Assembly (NCBI GenBank): GCA_020633975.1
Contig: JACKCR010000002.1
Span: 2,294,001-2,358,000 of the forward strand
Reading direction: 5' to 3'
DNA from: Candidatus Eiseniibacteriota bacterium
Lineage (GTDB): Bacteria; Eisenbacteria; RBG-16-71-46; CAIMUX01
Length of the DNA: 64,000 nucleotides
In this document: positions 55,303 through 63,922 of the stretch, in pieces
How the letters are laid out: every line of letters starts with the position of its first letter
Numbering within the stretch: the stretch's first letter is position 1
Translations under genes and position numbers: made by a program
The notes under the pieces: generated by a model
The model's database searches: none
What the model saw: only the letters and a program-made list of their open reading frames with translations
What the model was told of the DNA's origin: nothing

Positions 55303-56034
55303 GTGACCGAGACCGCACTCGAGTTCGAGCATGTGACCAAGACCTATGACACCTCGGGAGCCGAACCGTTTCGCGCTCTTCACGACGTATCGTTCCAAAT
55401 CCCTCGCGGCCGTACCGTTGCGGTCGTCGGGCGCTCCGGCAGTGGCAAGTCGACTCTCCTCCACCTGGCGGCGGCGATCGACCTCCCGACCTCGGGGCGA
55501 GTCGTGGTTGGCGGGCGCGACATCTCTTCACTCTCCGATGGGGACCGTTCGCGGCTCCGCCGAACCGACGTCGGACTCGTCTTCCAGTTCTTCCATCTGC
55601 TCCCCGGACTCTCGGTCCGCGACAACGTCGTCCTCCCCGGCTGGATCGCGGGACGCCCGCAATCCGAGCTCGACCGCCGAGCGAGAGAGCTCCTCGACCG
55701 AGTCGGGCTAGGGCACTATGGCGCTCGCCCCGTACAGAAGCTCAGCGGAGGCGAGATGCAGCGCGTCGCCATCTGCCGATCGCTTCTCGCACGTCCGAAG
55801 GTGCTCCTCGCCGACGAACCGACCGGAAACCTGGACGACGAGAACGCGAGACGCGTCATGAGCCTTCTCCTCGAGCTCATTCGAGAGGAAGGGAGCACGC
55901 TGCTGTTCGTCACGCACTCGGAGGAGATGGCCGCTCTTGCCGACGAGATATGGTCGATTCACAGTGGAACTCTGCAAGTCTCAGCCCCCGAGCCCACCGC
56001 AACGCTCACGGCCTCTCCGACGGCCATGAACTAG
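55303..56034 (+). CDS. ABC transporter ATP-binding protein, LolD/AttE-like
   Basis: This 243-residue ATPase of the MacB/LolD class has Walker A GRSGSGKST, signature LSGGEMQRV, Walker B VLLADEPTGNLD and switch VTHSEE. It starts at GTG 55303 with GGGAG upstream. A MacB/FtsX-fold permease follows 30 bp later and then an AttH-like lipocalin. The order matches the AttEFGH type of exporter. It is divergent from lon. Confidence 0.88.
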   Translation: MTETALEFEHVTKTYDTSGAEPFRALHDVSFQIPRGRTVAVVGRSGSGKSTLLHLAAAIDLPTSGRVVVGGRDISSLSDGDRSRLRRTDVGLVFQFFHLLPGLSVRDNVVLPGWIAGRPQSELDRRARELLDRVGLGHYGARPVQKLSGGEMQRVAICRSLLARPKVLLADEPTGNLDDENARRVMSLLLELIREEGSTLLFVTHSEEMAALADEIWSIHSGTLQVSAPEPTATLTASPTAMN

Positions 56035-56064
56035 CCGGACGACTTTGGACGGAACTCGACACGG

Positions 56065-58704
56065 ATGATCCGCTACTTCCTACGTTCGCTACGAGCGCAG
56101 CTCACGACGGGCCGCAGTCTCTACCTCCTCTCCGTGCTTGGAGTCGCACTGGGCGTGGCTTCCGTCGTCTCCATCCGGATCCTCAACCACAACGCACTCG
56201 CGGCCTTTCGAGGCGGGGTCCGAGCCGTGAGCGGAGATGCGGACCTCACGGTGCTCGGAGTGAGCGAGAGCTTCGCGGACTCCCTCTACCCCACCGTCCT
56301 GGGTGACCCATCGGTCGCATCTGCCTGGCCGATCCACCGAGTCGGCGTTTCGCTGTCCTCCGCGCCGGAAGTGTTCTTGGACGTGATCGGTACCGATCTC
56401 CTCGGTGTCACGCCGATGCCCTTGGAGTCGGCCCCCTCCCACATGGCGTCGGGCTCGAACACACCACCGGCGTCCGCGAGCGAAGCGGGAGGGGAAGAAG
56501 CAGGAGACGAAGAAGCAGGGGTCGGCGAGGAAACCCCACTTGCTCTCGCAGTCGACGCGATCCGCGTGCCGGGTTGGGTTGCCGTAACACCGAGGCTCGC
56601 GGCCGAACGAGGGTGGGCCCTGGGAGACTCGTTCGGCGTCACGAGTGGGAGCCGACGAGTGACGCTCACTGTCGGCGCCGTGGTCGACTTCCAGAAGTAT
56701 GCGCCCCTGGCCAGCCGTTACCTCGCGGTCATGGACGTCTCGCAGGCTCAAGCATTCCTCGGCCGTTCCGGACGTCTCCACCAGATCGACGTGGTGCTGA
56801 AGGACGGCACGGACGTGGAGGCAAGCCGCGCCCGTCTCGCACGTGCACTCGGTCCGTCCGTCCGGGTCGAAACCCCGGGAGAGCGAGTCGACGACGCGGC
56901 GGGCCTTCTCGGTGCGTTCCGGCTCAATCTCACGGCGCTCTCCTTGATCAGCCTGTTCGTCGGCGCGTTCCTGATTTTCAGTAGCACGCAGGCGTCACTC
57001 GTCCGGCGGCGCGGGGAGCTCGGTCTACTCCGCTCGCTCGGCACCACTCGGGCGCAGACCTCGAGCATCGTGCTGGGCGAGGTCGCGCTCCTCGGTGCCG
57101 TCGGAGTCGCCATCGGCCTCCCGATCGGGTACTGGGCAGCGCAGGAGAACGTGCACTTCGTCAGCGCGACTCTGACGAACATCTACCTTCTCTCTGCCAT
57201 CGAGAGGCTGGAAGTCCCGGTCTCGGTCTTTGTCACTGCAGGCGTCGTGGGAATCGGAAGCGCTCTGCTCGGCGCGATCCTCCCGGCCTGGGATGCCGCC
57301 AAAGAGGATCCGCGCTCTCTACTCGTCGCCTATCAAGTGCACGAGTCGACGGGGCGTTTCTCCGGGACGCTGGCCGTGCTCGGGCTCGGCGTCCTGCTCA
57401 TCTCCTGGTCCGCCTACTTCGCCATCGGTGTGTTCGGTGTCACCTCACGCTACAGCGGCTTCGGCCTCGGCCTCGCGCTCCTGATCGGCCTCCCGCTCCT
57501 CACGCCCTGGACGGTTCGCACGCTGACGCGTAACGTCCCGGCCCGAGGATTCGGCCTCTCCCTCTCTCTCCGAAACCTCGCCACGCGGCTCCAAACCACC
57601 GCCTTCTCCGTTGCGTCGCTCGCCATCGCGGTGAGCATGATGGTGGGTATCACGCTCCTCGTCGGCAGCTTCCGCGAAACTCTTCGGACGTGGGTGGACG
57701 GGTCGATCCGGGCCGACGTCTACGTGACGACCGAGTCCTGGACACAGGGAGGAGCCGAGGCGTTTCTCACCGACGAACTCCGCGCCGCGCTCTCGAGCCA
57801 TCCGAGCGTATTGGGAGTGGAATCGCTGCGTCGACTGACCACGCGCCGAAACGATCGAAGACTCCCCTTCGCTGGCGTTTCTCTCGGACTCCCCGACTCC
57901 TGCTACGCCTTCCCCATGCGCTCCGGCAACGCGATGGACGCGCTGGCTGCGCTCCGAAGTGGGAACGCTGCGCTCATCAGCGAACCTCTCTCCCGCCTCA
58001 CCGGGCTTGGAGTGGGCGACGAGCTAGAGTTCGACACGCCGACAGGAACCGCGCGCCTCGAAGTCGCAGGAGTCAGCTACGACTACTCGACCGAAGGCGG
58101 ATCCGTGCTCGTCTCGTTGGAAACTCTGAACCGTCTGTTCGGCGCCGCCCCGATCCAGAACATCGCGCTCTTCCTCGCACCCGAGGCCGACCCTGAAGTC
58201 GTCGTGTCGGAACTCCGTGCGAAGACTGCCGGGGCGCCACTCCTCATCCGGAGCAACCGTTCGATCCGCGAGGAGGTGTTCCGCATCTTCGACCAGACGT
58301 TCGCCATCACTCGGCTACTCCAGGGTATGGCTCTCCTCGTCGCGGCCTGTGGCATCTCCCTCACACTTCTCGTGCTCGCACGGGAACGGATCGCAGAACT
58401 CGCCCTCTACCGATCGCTCGGTGCCGTCCGGCCGCAGATCTTCGGACTCTTCGTCGGCGAGGGTCTGAGTCTCGCGGCTCTCGGCCTCCTGCTCGGCACC
58501 GTCGGAGGCCTCGTCCTCGCCGCGATCCTGATCTACGTGATCAACCCTTCCTTCTTCGGCTGGACGATCCGCCCCGCATGGTCGTGGGCAGCCTGGGTCG
58601 AGCAGAGCGTCACGCTCCTCTCGACCGCGGTACTCGCCAGCCTCTACCCCGCGTTGAGGGCAAGCCGCGTCCCCGCACAGGAGCTCAGTCGTGAGAACCT
58701 CTGA
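56065..58704 (+). CDS. Fused FtsX/MacB-type ABC permease (AttF-AttG-like)
   Basis: This 879-residue permease has two FtsX-like repeats, each with one TM before and three TM after a periplasmic domain: about 1-430 (N-terminal TM near 20-40; TMs to about 430) and about 470-870. It represents the two permease subunits AttF and AttG fused into one polypeptide. A Glu/Ala/Gly insertion (56480-56535) lies in the first periplasmic domain. It moves lipids, lipoproteins or a metabolite out of the inner membrane. It overlaps the next gene by 14 bp. Confidence 0.85.
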   Translation: MIRYFLRSLRAQLTTGRSLYLLSVLGVALGVASVVSIRILNHNALAAFRGGVRAVSGDADLTVLGVSESFADSLYPTVLGDPSVASAWPIHRVGVSLSSAPEVFLDVIGTDLLGVTPMPLESAPSHMASGSNTPPASASEAGGEEAGDEEAGVGEETPLALAVDAIRVPGWVAVTPRLAAERGWALGDSFGVTSGSRRVTLTVGAVVDFQKYAPLASRYLAVMDVSQAQAFLGRSGRLHQIDVVLKDGTDVEASRARLARALGPSVRVETPGERVDDAAGLLGAFRLNLTALSLISLFVGAFLIFSSTQASLVRRRGELGLLRSLGTTRAQTSSIVLGEVALLGAVGVAIGLPIGYWAAQENVHFVSATLTNIYLLSAIERLEVPVSVFVTAGVVGIGSALLGAILPAWDAAKEDPRSLLVAYQVHESTGRFSGTLAVLGLGVLLISWSAYFAIGVFGVTSRYSGFGLGLALLIGLPLLTPWTVRTLTRNVPARGFGLSLSLRNLATRLQTTAFSVASLAIAVSMMVGITLLVGSFRETLRTWVDGSIRADVYVTTESWTQGGAEAFLTDELRAALSSHPSVLGVESLRRLTTRRNDRRLPFAGVSLGLPDSCYAFPMRSGNAMDALAALRSGNAALISEPLSRLTGLGVGDELEFDTPTGTARLEVAGVSYDYSTEGGSVLVSLETLNRLFGAAPIQNIALFLAPEADPEVVVSELRAKTAGAPLLIRSNRSIREEVFRIFDQTFAITRLLQGMALLVAACGISLTLLVLARERIAELALYRSLGAVRPQIFGLFVGEGLSLAALGLLLGTVGGLVLAAILIYVINPSFFGWTIRPAWSWAAWVEQSVTLLSTAVLASLYPALRASRVPAQELSRENL
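56494..56523. repeat. 15-bp in-frame tandem duplication in the permease gene
   Basis: GAAGAAGCAGGAGAC and GAAGAAGCAGGGGTC are adjacent 15-base units encoding Glu-Glu-Ala-Gly repeats in the first periplasmic domain. Confidence 0.7.
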
Positions 58705-59881
58705 TCAGCACCCGCGCAGTCACTGGATCGTCTCCTCTGCGATCGCGATCACGATCGCATTGACGATGATGTCCATGCTCGCGGTGATCGTCTCCTCCGC
58801 AGCGCCAAAGACTCCGCACACGCAAGACGTGGAGTGGAAGAAGGCCAGCCCCGGCTTCGAGTGGTCGTTCCCTCGCGACCACTGGTCGCACGACGAGTAC
58901 CGCACCGAATGGTGGTACTTCACGGGGCACCTCACGTCCGAGGAAGGGAAGGAGTACGGATTCCAGTTCACGATCTTTCGGGTCGGACTGACCCCCATCG
59001 CGCCGTCCTTCGAATCCACGTGGACGACACAGGCACTCTGGATGGGTCACGCGTCCATCTCGGACCTCGACGGCCAGCGACACCTGTTCTCCGACGTCCT
59101 GCATCGCTCCATCCCACTCCTCGCCGGCTTCGAGAGCCCGAGCGACAGCCTGATCTCCTGGGGCCGTGGGCCGACCGGGACCCAGGAGCCTTGGAGGCTC
59201 TGGTGGAGCGGAGATGCGTTCGCGTTCTCCATGCGAGACGACGACCAGGCGATGGCAATGGAACTCCACACGACGCCGGAGAAGCCGTTGGTGTTCCAAG
59301 GACCGGAAGGCTACAGCCGAAAGGCCGAAGCGGCCGACGGAGCCAGTCTCTACTACAGCTTTCCCCGACTCGCGACCGAAGGATTCCTCGAACTCGATGG
59401 CCGCCGAGTGCGGGTGACAGGCCGAAGTTGGATGGACAAGGAGTTCGGTTCCAACCAACTCACGGGAGACCAAGTGGGCTGGGACTGGTTCAGCCTCCAA
59501 CTCGACGATGGCAGGGACGTCATGCTCTACGCCCTCCGCGACGCGGACGGTTCAGTGGACTTCGCACGGGGCACCGTCATCGGCGCCGATGGAGCCGCAA
59601 CCTACCTCTCGAAGGACGAATGGTCGTACGAGAGCTTGGGGACGTGGGGCAGCGAGGCATCCGGCATTCGCTACCCACACGGATGGCGCGTCGAGATCCC
59701 TGACGCGGCCCTGTCGTTCGACATCATCCCGAGGATGAAGGCGCAGGAGAACGTCGCACGGTCGTCCGGAGGTATCGCGTACTACGAGGGGGCGGTAGAG
59801 GTCCGAGTCGACGGACGACGGGCCGGCCTGGGATACGTCGAACTGACGGGATACGGTGAGGGAAACCGACCACCGATCTAG
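58691..59881 (+). CDS. AttH/CrtC-like lipocalin-fold secreted protein
   Basis: This 396-residue exported protein has an N-terminal TM/signal (WIVSSAIAITIALTMMSML). It then has the AttH/CrtC double-lipocalin domain with HDEYRTEWWYFTGHL, DLDGQRHLF, and RVTGRSWMDKEFGSNQL. AttH-like proteins partner an MacB-class ABC transporter and may bind a hydrophobic ligand; CrtC acts on carotenoids. The exporter context favours AttH. GTG at 58691 is used, translationally coupled to the permease. Confidence 0.85.
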   Translation: MRTSDQHPRSHWIVSSAIAITIALTMMSMLAVIVSSAAPKTPHTQDVEWKKASPGFEWSFPRDHWSHDEYRTEWWYFTGHLTSEEGKEYGFQFTIFRVGLTPIAPSFESTWTTQALWMGHASISDLDGQRHLFSDVLHRSIPLLAGFESPSDSLISWGRGPTGTQEPWRLWWSGDAFAFSMRDDDQAMAMELHTTPEKPLVFQGPEGYSRKAEAADGASLYYSFPRLATEGFLELDGRRVRVTGRSWMDKEFGSNQLTGDQVGWDWFSLQLDDGRDVMLYALRDADGSVDFARGTVIGADGAATYLSKDEWSYESLGTWGSEASGIRYPHGWRVEIPDAALSFDIIPRMKAQENVARSSGGIAYYEGAVEVRVDGRRAGLGYVELTGYGEGNRPPI

Positions 59882-59937
59882 GCAGGGACGAACTGGGGCG
59901 GGGACGATCTAGACAGAGACGATCTTGGCAGGGACGA
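59879..59937. repeat. Four imperfect 15-bp tandem repeats after attH-like gene
   Basis: Four copies of about 15 bases share the core GGGACGA(TCT). They follow the stop directly (59881) and end where the perfect inverted repeat begins. Confidence 0.55.
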
Positions 59938-60262
59938 CGAGAGCGTGCCAGAACGGGAGCAATCCAGGCCGCTTGGATTGCAGCATCGCTCTTTGTCGGC
60001 ACGCTCTCGGTACGTGGCTATCCCAACAGAGGGAAGCCGTAGCTGCATTGATTCAATAGCTGCCCGGCGTGCGGGCGATGTCCGCGGGAGTTTGGCGGAG
60101 CGGGCCTCGTGGGGACTGGCGCCAGCGGGGATTGGGCTGGAACCGCAAAAGCCTGAGGCCCGGAACTCTATTCGGGTGCGATTTAAGCGGGCCGCCAACG
60201 AATTGGCAACGTTTTTCACAAGTGGTTGGCCAACTATCCCAGAAACCGCACAACACGCTGTC
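59882..60262. other. 381-bp structured non-coding stretch
   Basis: This gap separates the AttH-like gene and ANTAR regulator (both read into it). It has a perfect 12-bp inverted repeat, CGAGAGCGTGCC (59938-59949) and GGCACGCTCTCG (59998-60009), enclosing GCAATCCA/TGGATTGC (59959-59981). Other pieces are a CTGGCGCCAG palindrome (60117-60126), GTTGGCCAAC near 60225, and TAGCTGC direct repeats near 60039 and 60056. It is less GC-rich than the genes. No credible ORF or known RNA family. Confidence 0.5.
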
Positions 60263-60838
60263 CTACATACGGTTGAGACGCTCGACAGAATCCACGATCT
60301 CGGAGGCCAGGTCAGTCACCTTTTGGCGTTCGTCCCGCGCCAGTCGACGGAGCCGCTCGAACGCCTGTGTCGCATCGACCCGGTGCCTCTCCATCAAGAT
60401 CCCGACTGCGATCGCCGTCTTCCGCTGGCGCACGAGCGCCCCACGCAGGTTCTCCTCGGATTCCCGAAGGTCGCGGATCTCGGAGGCGCGCGTCAGCGCA
60501 GCCTCGATCGAGGGAATCAACTGCGGGACATCGATCGGTTTGACGAGATAGCCGAGCGCCCCCCGCTCCACCGCCTCCCTCACCAGGTCGGCATCGTCGT
60601 GGGCAGAGAGGAAGACGAACGGAACGAAGGTCTCGTCCGCGAGTCGCCCTCCCACCTGGACGCCGTCGATGTCGGGCATGCGGATGTCGAGAATTGCGAG
60701 ATCCGGAGCGGAGGACTTCCCCAGTTCGATCGCCTCCGTACCGGAGGCAGCTTCCAGGACTTCGTATCCGGCTCTGCGCAGTCCCTGTCCCAGAGTCGCG
60801 AGAACGAGACGGTCATCGTCGGCGAGAAGGATCTTCAT
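60263..60838 (-). CDS. ANTAR-domain response regulator (AmiR/NasT-like)
   Basis: This 191-residue protein has a receiver domain (1 to about 120) with acidic pocket DDD (7-9), phospho-acceptor D51 in LDIRMP, and K in LVKPID. The C-terminal ANTAR RNA-binding domain (about 128-185) has KTAIAVGILMERHRVDATQAFERLRRLAR, its typical coiled region. ANTAR regulators bind two-hairpin RNA and prevent terminator formation. It starts 26 bases inside the end of the upstream kinase gene, so the two are one unit. Confidence 0.92.
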   Translation of the reverse strand: MKILLADDDRLVLATLGQGLRRAGYEVLEAASGTEAIELGKSSAPDLAILDIRMPDIDGVQVGGRLADETFVPFVFLSAHDDADLVREAVERGALGYLVKPIDVPQLIPSIEAALTRASEIRDLRESEENLRGALVRQRKTAIAVGILMERHRVDATQAFERLRRLARDERQKVTDLASEIVDSVERLNRM

Positions 60839-62639
60839 CGTGGGGATCTTTCGTTGTCGGTTCTGCGGTGGTGTGGACCGGACGACCAACGTCTCCAGTC
60901 GGGTTGGAGGAAGTCATCGAGCCTGAGTTCTCGTTCCCCTCCCAACAAGTGACGAGAGGTGGTCGTATCTCGAGTGTGGCGGTGACGAAGCCAGAATCCT
61001 CGGACATCTCGAACCTGGTCCCGGAACGTGGAAGGAGAAGCCGGGCGAGTTCGAGCCCCGTCCCGATCCGGGCACCGGTCTGGAGATCGAAACCCTGAGG
61101 AAGACTCCCCGGGTTCCGGACCTCGATGACTACCCCAGCGAGCCGATCCCTCGATTCCGAGCCGTCGACTGCGGTCGATTCGCCAATGTCCGTGAGAGAG
61201 CGGACGGAGAGCTGGATCGAGTCACCAGTCGCACGGTGCTTTGCCGCGTTCATCAGGATCTCGTTCACGACCAGGGCCATCGGAATCGCCTCCGCGCCGT
61301 CGACCGCGATCGGACACCGGCGGGCGGGGTCATACTCGAGCGTCACGCCGGTCAGGCGGCGCAAGTAGTCTTCGATCGCGTCCAGTAGCTCCTGCAGTGT
61401 GATGCTTCCCTGACCATTCGGCGAACGTCTCCCTTGGAGCCCGTGGACCACCGCGACCGAGTTCAGCTGACTCACGACGCTCCGACTCAGGTCGCGCAGC
61501 GCGGGCGAGGCGTCGGCCCATCGCTCGATCAGTCCTGTCACGCCTTGGAGGCTGTTCTTGATCCGGTGGTGGACCTCACGAATGAGCGCGGCCTTCTGAG
61601 CCTCGTCGGCCCGCCTCTTCGCTTCCTCGTCGAGCCGGATCTCGGTCACATCCTCGACGATTCCGCTGATGCGGTAGCATCTACCGCTCGAGTCGAGGAT
61701 CGGCCGCAGGTGTTCCCGATACCATCTCACCTGGTCACCGCGGACGACCCGATACCGACAGTCGAAACCGTCACCTGCCCCGAACCCTTCCCAAGCGTCG
61801 AGCACGGCAGGCAGGTCAGCCGAGTCGACCGACTCGACCCAGTGGCTGGCCCGTCCCCGGGAAAGATCGGCCGACCACCACTGACGATAGACGGAGTTCG
61901 TGTAGATCAGGCGGCCGTCCGGGGTTCCCACCCAGAGCGCATCGCGAGAGTGTTCGGCCATCTGTCGGTACAGCGTTTCTGTCCGCTCGAGAGCAAACGC
62001 AGCGTGCTTCCGGTCGGTGATGTCGCTCAGGAGCCCGACCCGCATCACCACGTCCCCGCTCGCGTCGGCGATCGGGTGTGACCGCACCCACAGCCAACGC
62101 CACTCTCCCCGCTTGAGGAAGCGGAACTCGACATCCAGATCGACCGGCTGGTCGGCCATTTTCAAGGCCTCGCGGACGCGGTCGCGGTCACTGGGATGGA
62201 ATGCGGTGAGCCACGAGTCCAGGTCTGCGAACACCTTCTCGAACGTGGCGCCCTCCGGAATCCGGAAGCCGGGACTGACGTGGAGCAGCTTCCGTGCTTT
62301 CACGTCCGTTACGTAGACCATGTCCCGAACGTCGGACAGCACGAGGTCCGTCCATGTGTCCCAGAACCGACCCGCATCGGCCTCCGCCTGCCCGTGTTCC
62401 TCGAGGACCGCGGCAGCTACGACCTCATCGTCGCGGCGGACCGGCGCCACGAGCAGACGACCTGCAGAGATCTCCTCCGGCGGCGTGACGCAGGTGGACT
62501 CCCCTTGTTCGAATACGAAACGCAGAGCGCGCTCGAACGGCTCATGCATCGCACGGTCGAGCCCCTCGGCGAACCGACGTCCCCGCGCGACCGGTTCTCC
62601 GGGAGCGGAGGGCGCTAGAATGTGTCCCTCGCGGTCCAC
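60813..62639 (-). CDS. PAS-containing HWE/HisKA_2-type sensor histidine kinase
   Basis: This 608-residue soluble kinase has two PAS/PAC units (about 110-235 and about 235-365, with VGLLSDITDRK and ISGIVEDVTEI as PAC ends), a HisKA_2 helix with the phosphohistidine in IREVHHRIKNSL, and a HATPase (VVNEILMNAAKH, IGTGLELA). It has no TM helix, so it probably senses cytoplasmic cues. The start is uncertain: GTG 62639 here, TTG 62756 possible. It pairs with the ANTAR regulator, a known kinase type for such regulators. Confidence 0.82.
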   Translation of the reverse strand: MDREGHILAPSAPGEPVARGRRFAEGLDRAMHEPFERALRFVFEQGESTCVTPPEEISAGRLLVAPVRRDDEVVAAAVLEEHGQAEADAGRFWDTWTDLVLSDVRDMVYVTDVKARKLLHVSPGFRIPEGATFEKVFADLDSWLTAFHPSDRDRVREALKMADQPVDLDVEFRFLKRGEWRWLWVRSHPIADASGDVVMRVGLLSDITDRKHAAFALERTETLYRQMAEHSRDALWVGTPDGRLIYTNSVYRQWWSADLSRGRASHWVESVDSADLPAVLDAWEGFGAGDGFDCRYRVVRGDQVRWYREHLRPILDSSGRCYRISGIVEDVTEIRLDEEAKRRADEAQKAALIREVHHRIKNSLQGVTGLIERWADASPALRDLSRSVVSQLNSVAVVHGLQGRRSPNGQGSITLQELLDAIEDYLRRLTGVTLEYDPARRCPIAVDGAEAIPMALVVNEILMNAAKHRATGDSIQLSVRSLTDIGESTAVDGSESRDRLAGVVIEVRNPGSLPQGFDLQTGARIGTGLELARLLLPRSGTRFEMSEDSGFVTATLEIRPPLVTCWEGNENSGSMTSSNPTGDVGRPVHTTAEPTTKDPHDEDPSRRR

Positions 62640-62944
62640 TGTAGTGGGCCTATGCCGAGCGGGTTCGGGATCGGGTGCGGAGCACGCGTTGGGCACCAAG
62701 TCGGCGGGCGGCTCACTGCGGGGGCGCAGCGAATGGGATGGAGGCGGTGGCTGCAACGGAGGTCCGGAAGGTTCGGGCGAAATCCTATCCTGGCGTCAAA
62801 ACGTTGTTGGCTCAGTATACTCGTCGCTTCGACCGATGGGGAAGGTCGGAACTAAGGAGACGGGCCCCCTTGAATGTGGACGGGTGGCACCCACGGCATG
62901 CTGTTGCGGCCGTGGGAACCGGCCCATAGGGCGAAGGAGCACGG
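62640..62944. promoter_or_regulatory. 305-bp divergent region with candidate -10
   Basis: This gap separates the kinase gene and the epimerase gene. TATACT at 62816-62821 is a good -10 for the plus strand but its -35 (GCGTCA, 17 bp away) is weak. Nothing else is visible. If the kinase starts at 62756, the left third is coding. Confidence 0.35.
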
Positions 62945-63922
62945 ATGCGGGTCGCAATCACGGGAGCCACGGGGTTCCTGGGGGGACACATCGCCGAGAC
63001 CTTCGCGGGCCTCGGTTGGGAGCTGTCTCTGCTCGCCCGAAGCTCCGATCGTGCCGAGACCGTGGCCCACCTGGGCCGCACGGTGGTCGGTGACATCACC
63101 GACGCCAAAGCGCTGGACACGCTCTTCGCGGGTGCAGACGTCGGCATTCACCTGGTCTCGAACTTCCGCTCGGCCTCGGGGCCCCCTGAGTCCTACCACC
63201 AAACGAACGTTCGTGGCACCCAGGAAGCGGTGGGAGCGGCGAGGCGGGCCGGGGTCCGTCGTTTCGTCCACTGCTCCACCATTGGGGTGCACGGGCACGT
63301 CCGTTCCACCCCAGCCGACGAAACGTCGCCGTTCCATCCTGGGGACCTCTATCAGGAGACGAAGGCGGAGGCGGAACTCTGGGTGCAGTCGGAGGCCCGG
63401 AAGCCGGGGATGGAGATCGTGGTGGTCCGCCCGTGTTCGATCTACGGCCCGGGAGATACGCGGATGCTGAAGATGTTCCGCATGCTCGCGAAGCGCACGT
63501 TCTTCACCTTGGGAGCGTGCCGGGAGAACTTCCACGCCGTCTACATCGACGACCTGATCGAGGGGTTCCGGCTCGTCTCGACCCAACCAGGGATCCAGGG
63601 CGAAGCCTTCATCCTGGGCGGTCCCAGGTATCTCCCGCTCTGGGACTACCTCGTCACGGCGGCAAGCGCCGCCGGCGCCCCGCCCCCATGGATGCGATTC
63701 CCCTACTCTCCCGTCTTCGCGGCCTCGGTCGTATGTGAGAAGCTGTGCGTGCCGCTGAGGATCGAACCGCCACTCCATCCGAGACGTGTTCGTTTCTTCC
63801 GCAACAACCGGGCCTTCTCCATCGATAAGGCTCGGCGGAGCTTGGGGTACGATCCCCGGGTTTCTCTGGAAGAGGGCATGGAACGGACCGTGGCTTGGTA
63901 CCGGAGCCAGGGGCTCCTCTGA
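62945..63922 (+). CDS. Extended SDR NAD(P)-dependent epimerase/dehydratase
   Basis: This 325-residue Rossmann enzyme has the glycine motif ITGATGFLGGHI (5-16), catalytic Ser/Thr in HCSTIGVHG, and YQETKAEAE with the active Tyr and Lys (about 138-142). Its family includes sugar-nucleotide epimerases, hydroxysteroid-type dehydrogenases and related reductases. Context does not show the substrate. GGAG precedes the ATG. The gene ends 78 bases before the window edge, in which I see nothing. Confidence 0.9.
   Translation: MRVAITGATGFLGGHIAETFAGLGWELSLLARSSDRAETVAHLGRTVVGDITDAKALDTLFAGADVGIHLVSNFRSASGPPESYHQTNVRGTQEAVGAARRAGVRRFVHCSTIGVHGHVRSTPADETSPFHPGDLYQETKAEAELWVQSEARKPGMEIVVVRPCSIYGPGDTRMLKMFRMLAKRTFFTLGACRENFHAVYIDDLIEGFRLVSTQPGIQGEAFILGGPRYLPLWDYLVTAASAAGAPPPWMRFPYSPVFAASVVCEKLCVPLRIEPPLHPRRVRFFRNNRAFSIDKARRSLGYDPRVSLEEGMERTVAWYRSQGLL

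Noticed and set aside
59878-60219. A 113-codon minus-strand frame in the structured non-coding stretch
   Set aside because: No Shine-Dalgarno, Ser/Arg-rich composition, and it runs through the tandem and inverted repeats; more likely non-coding.
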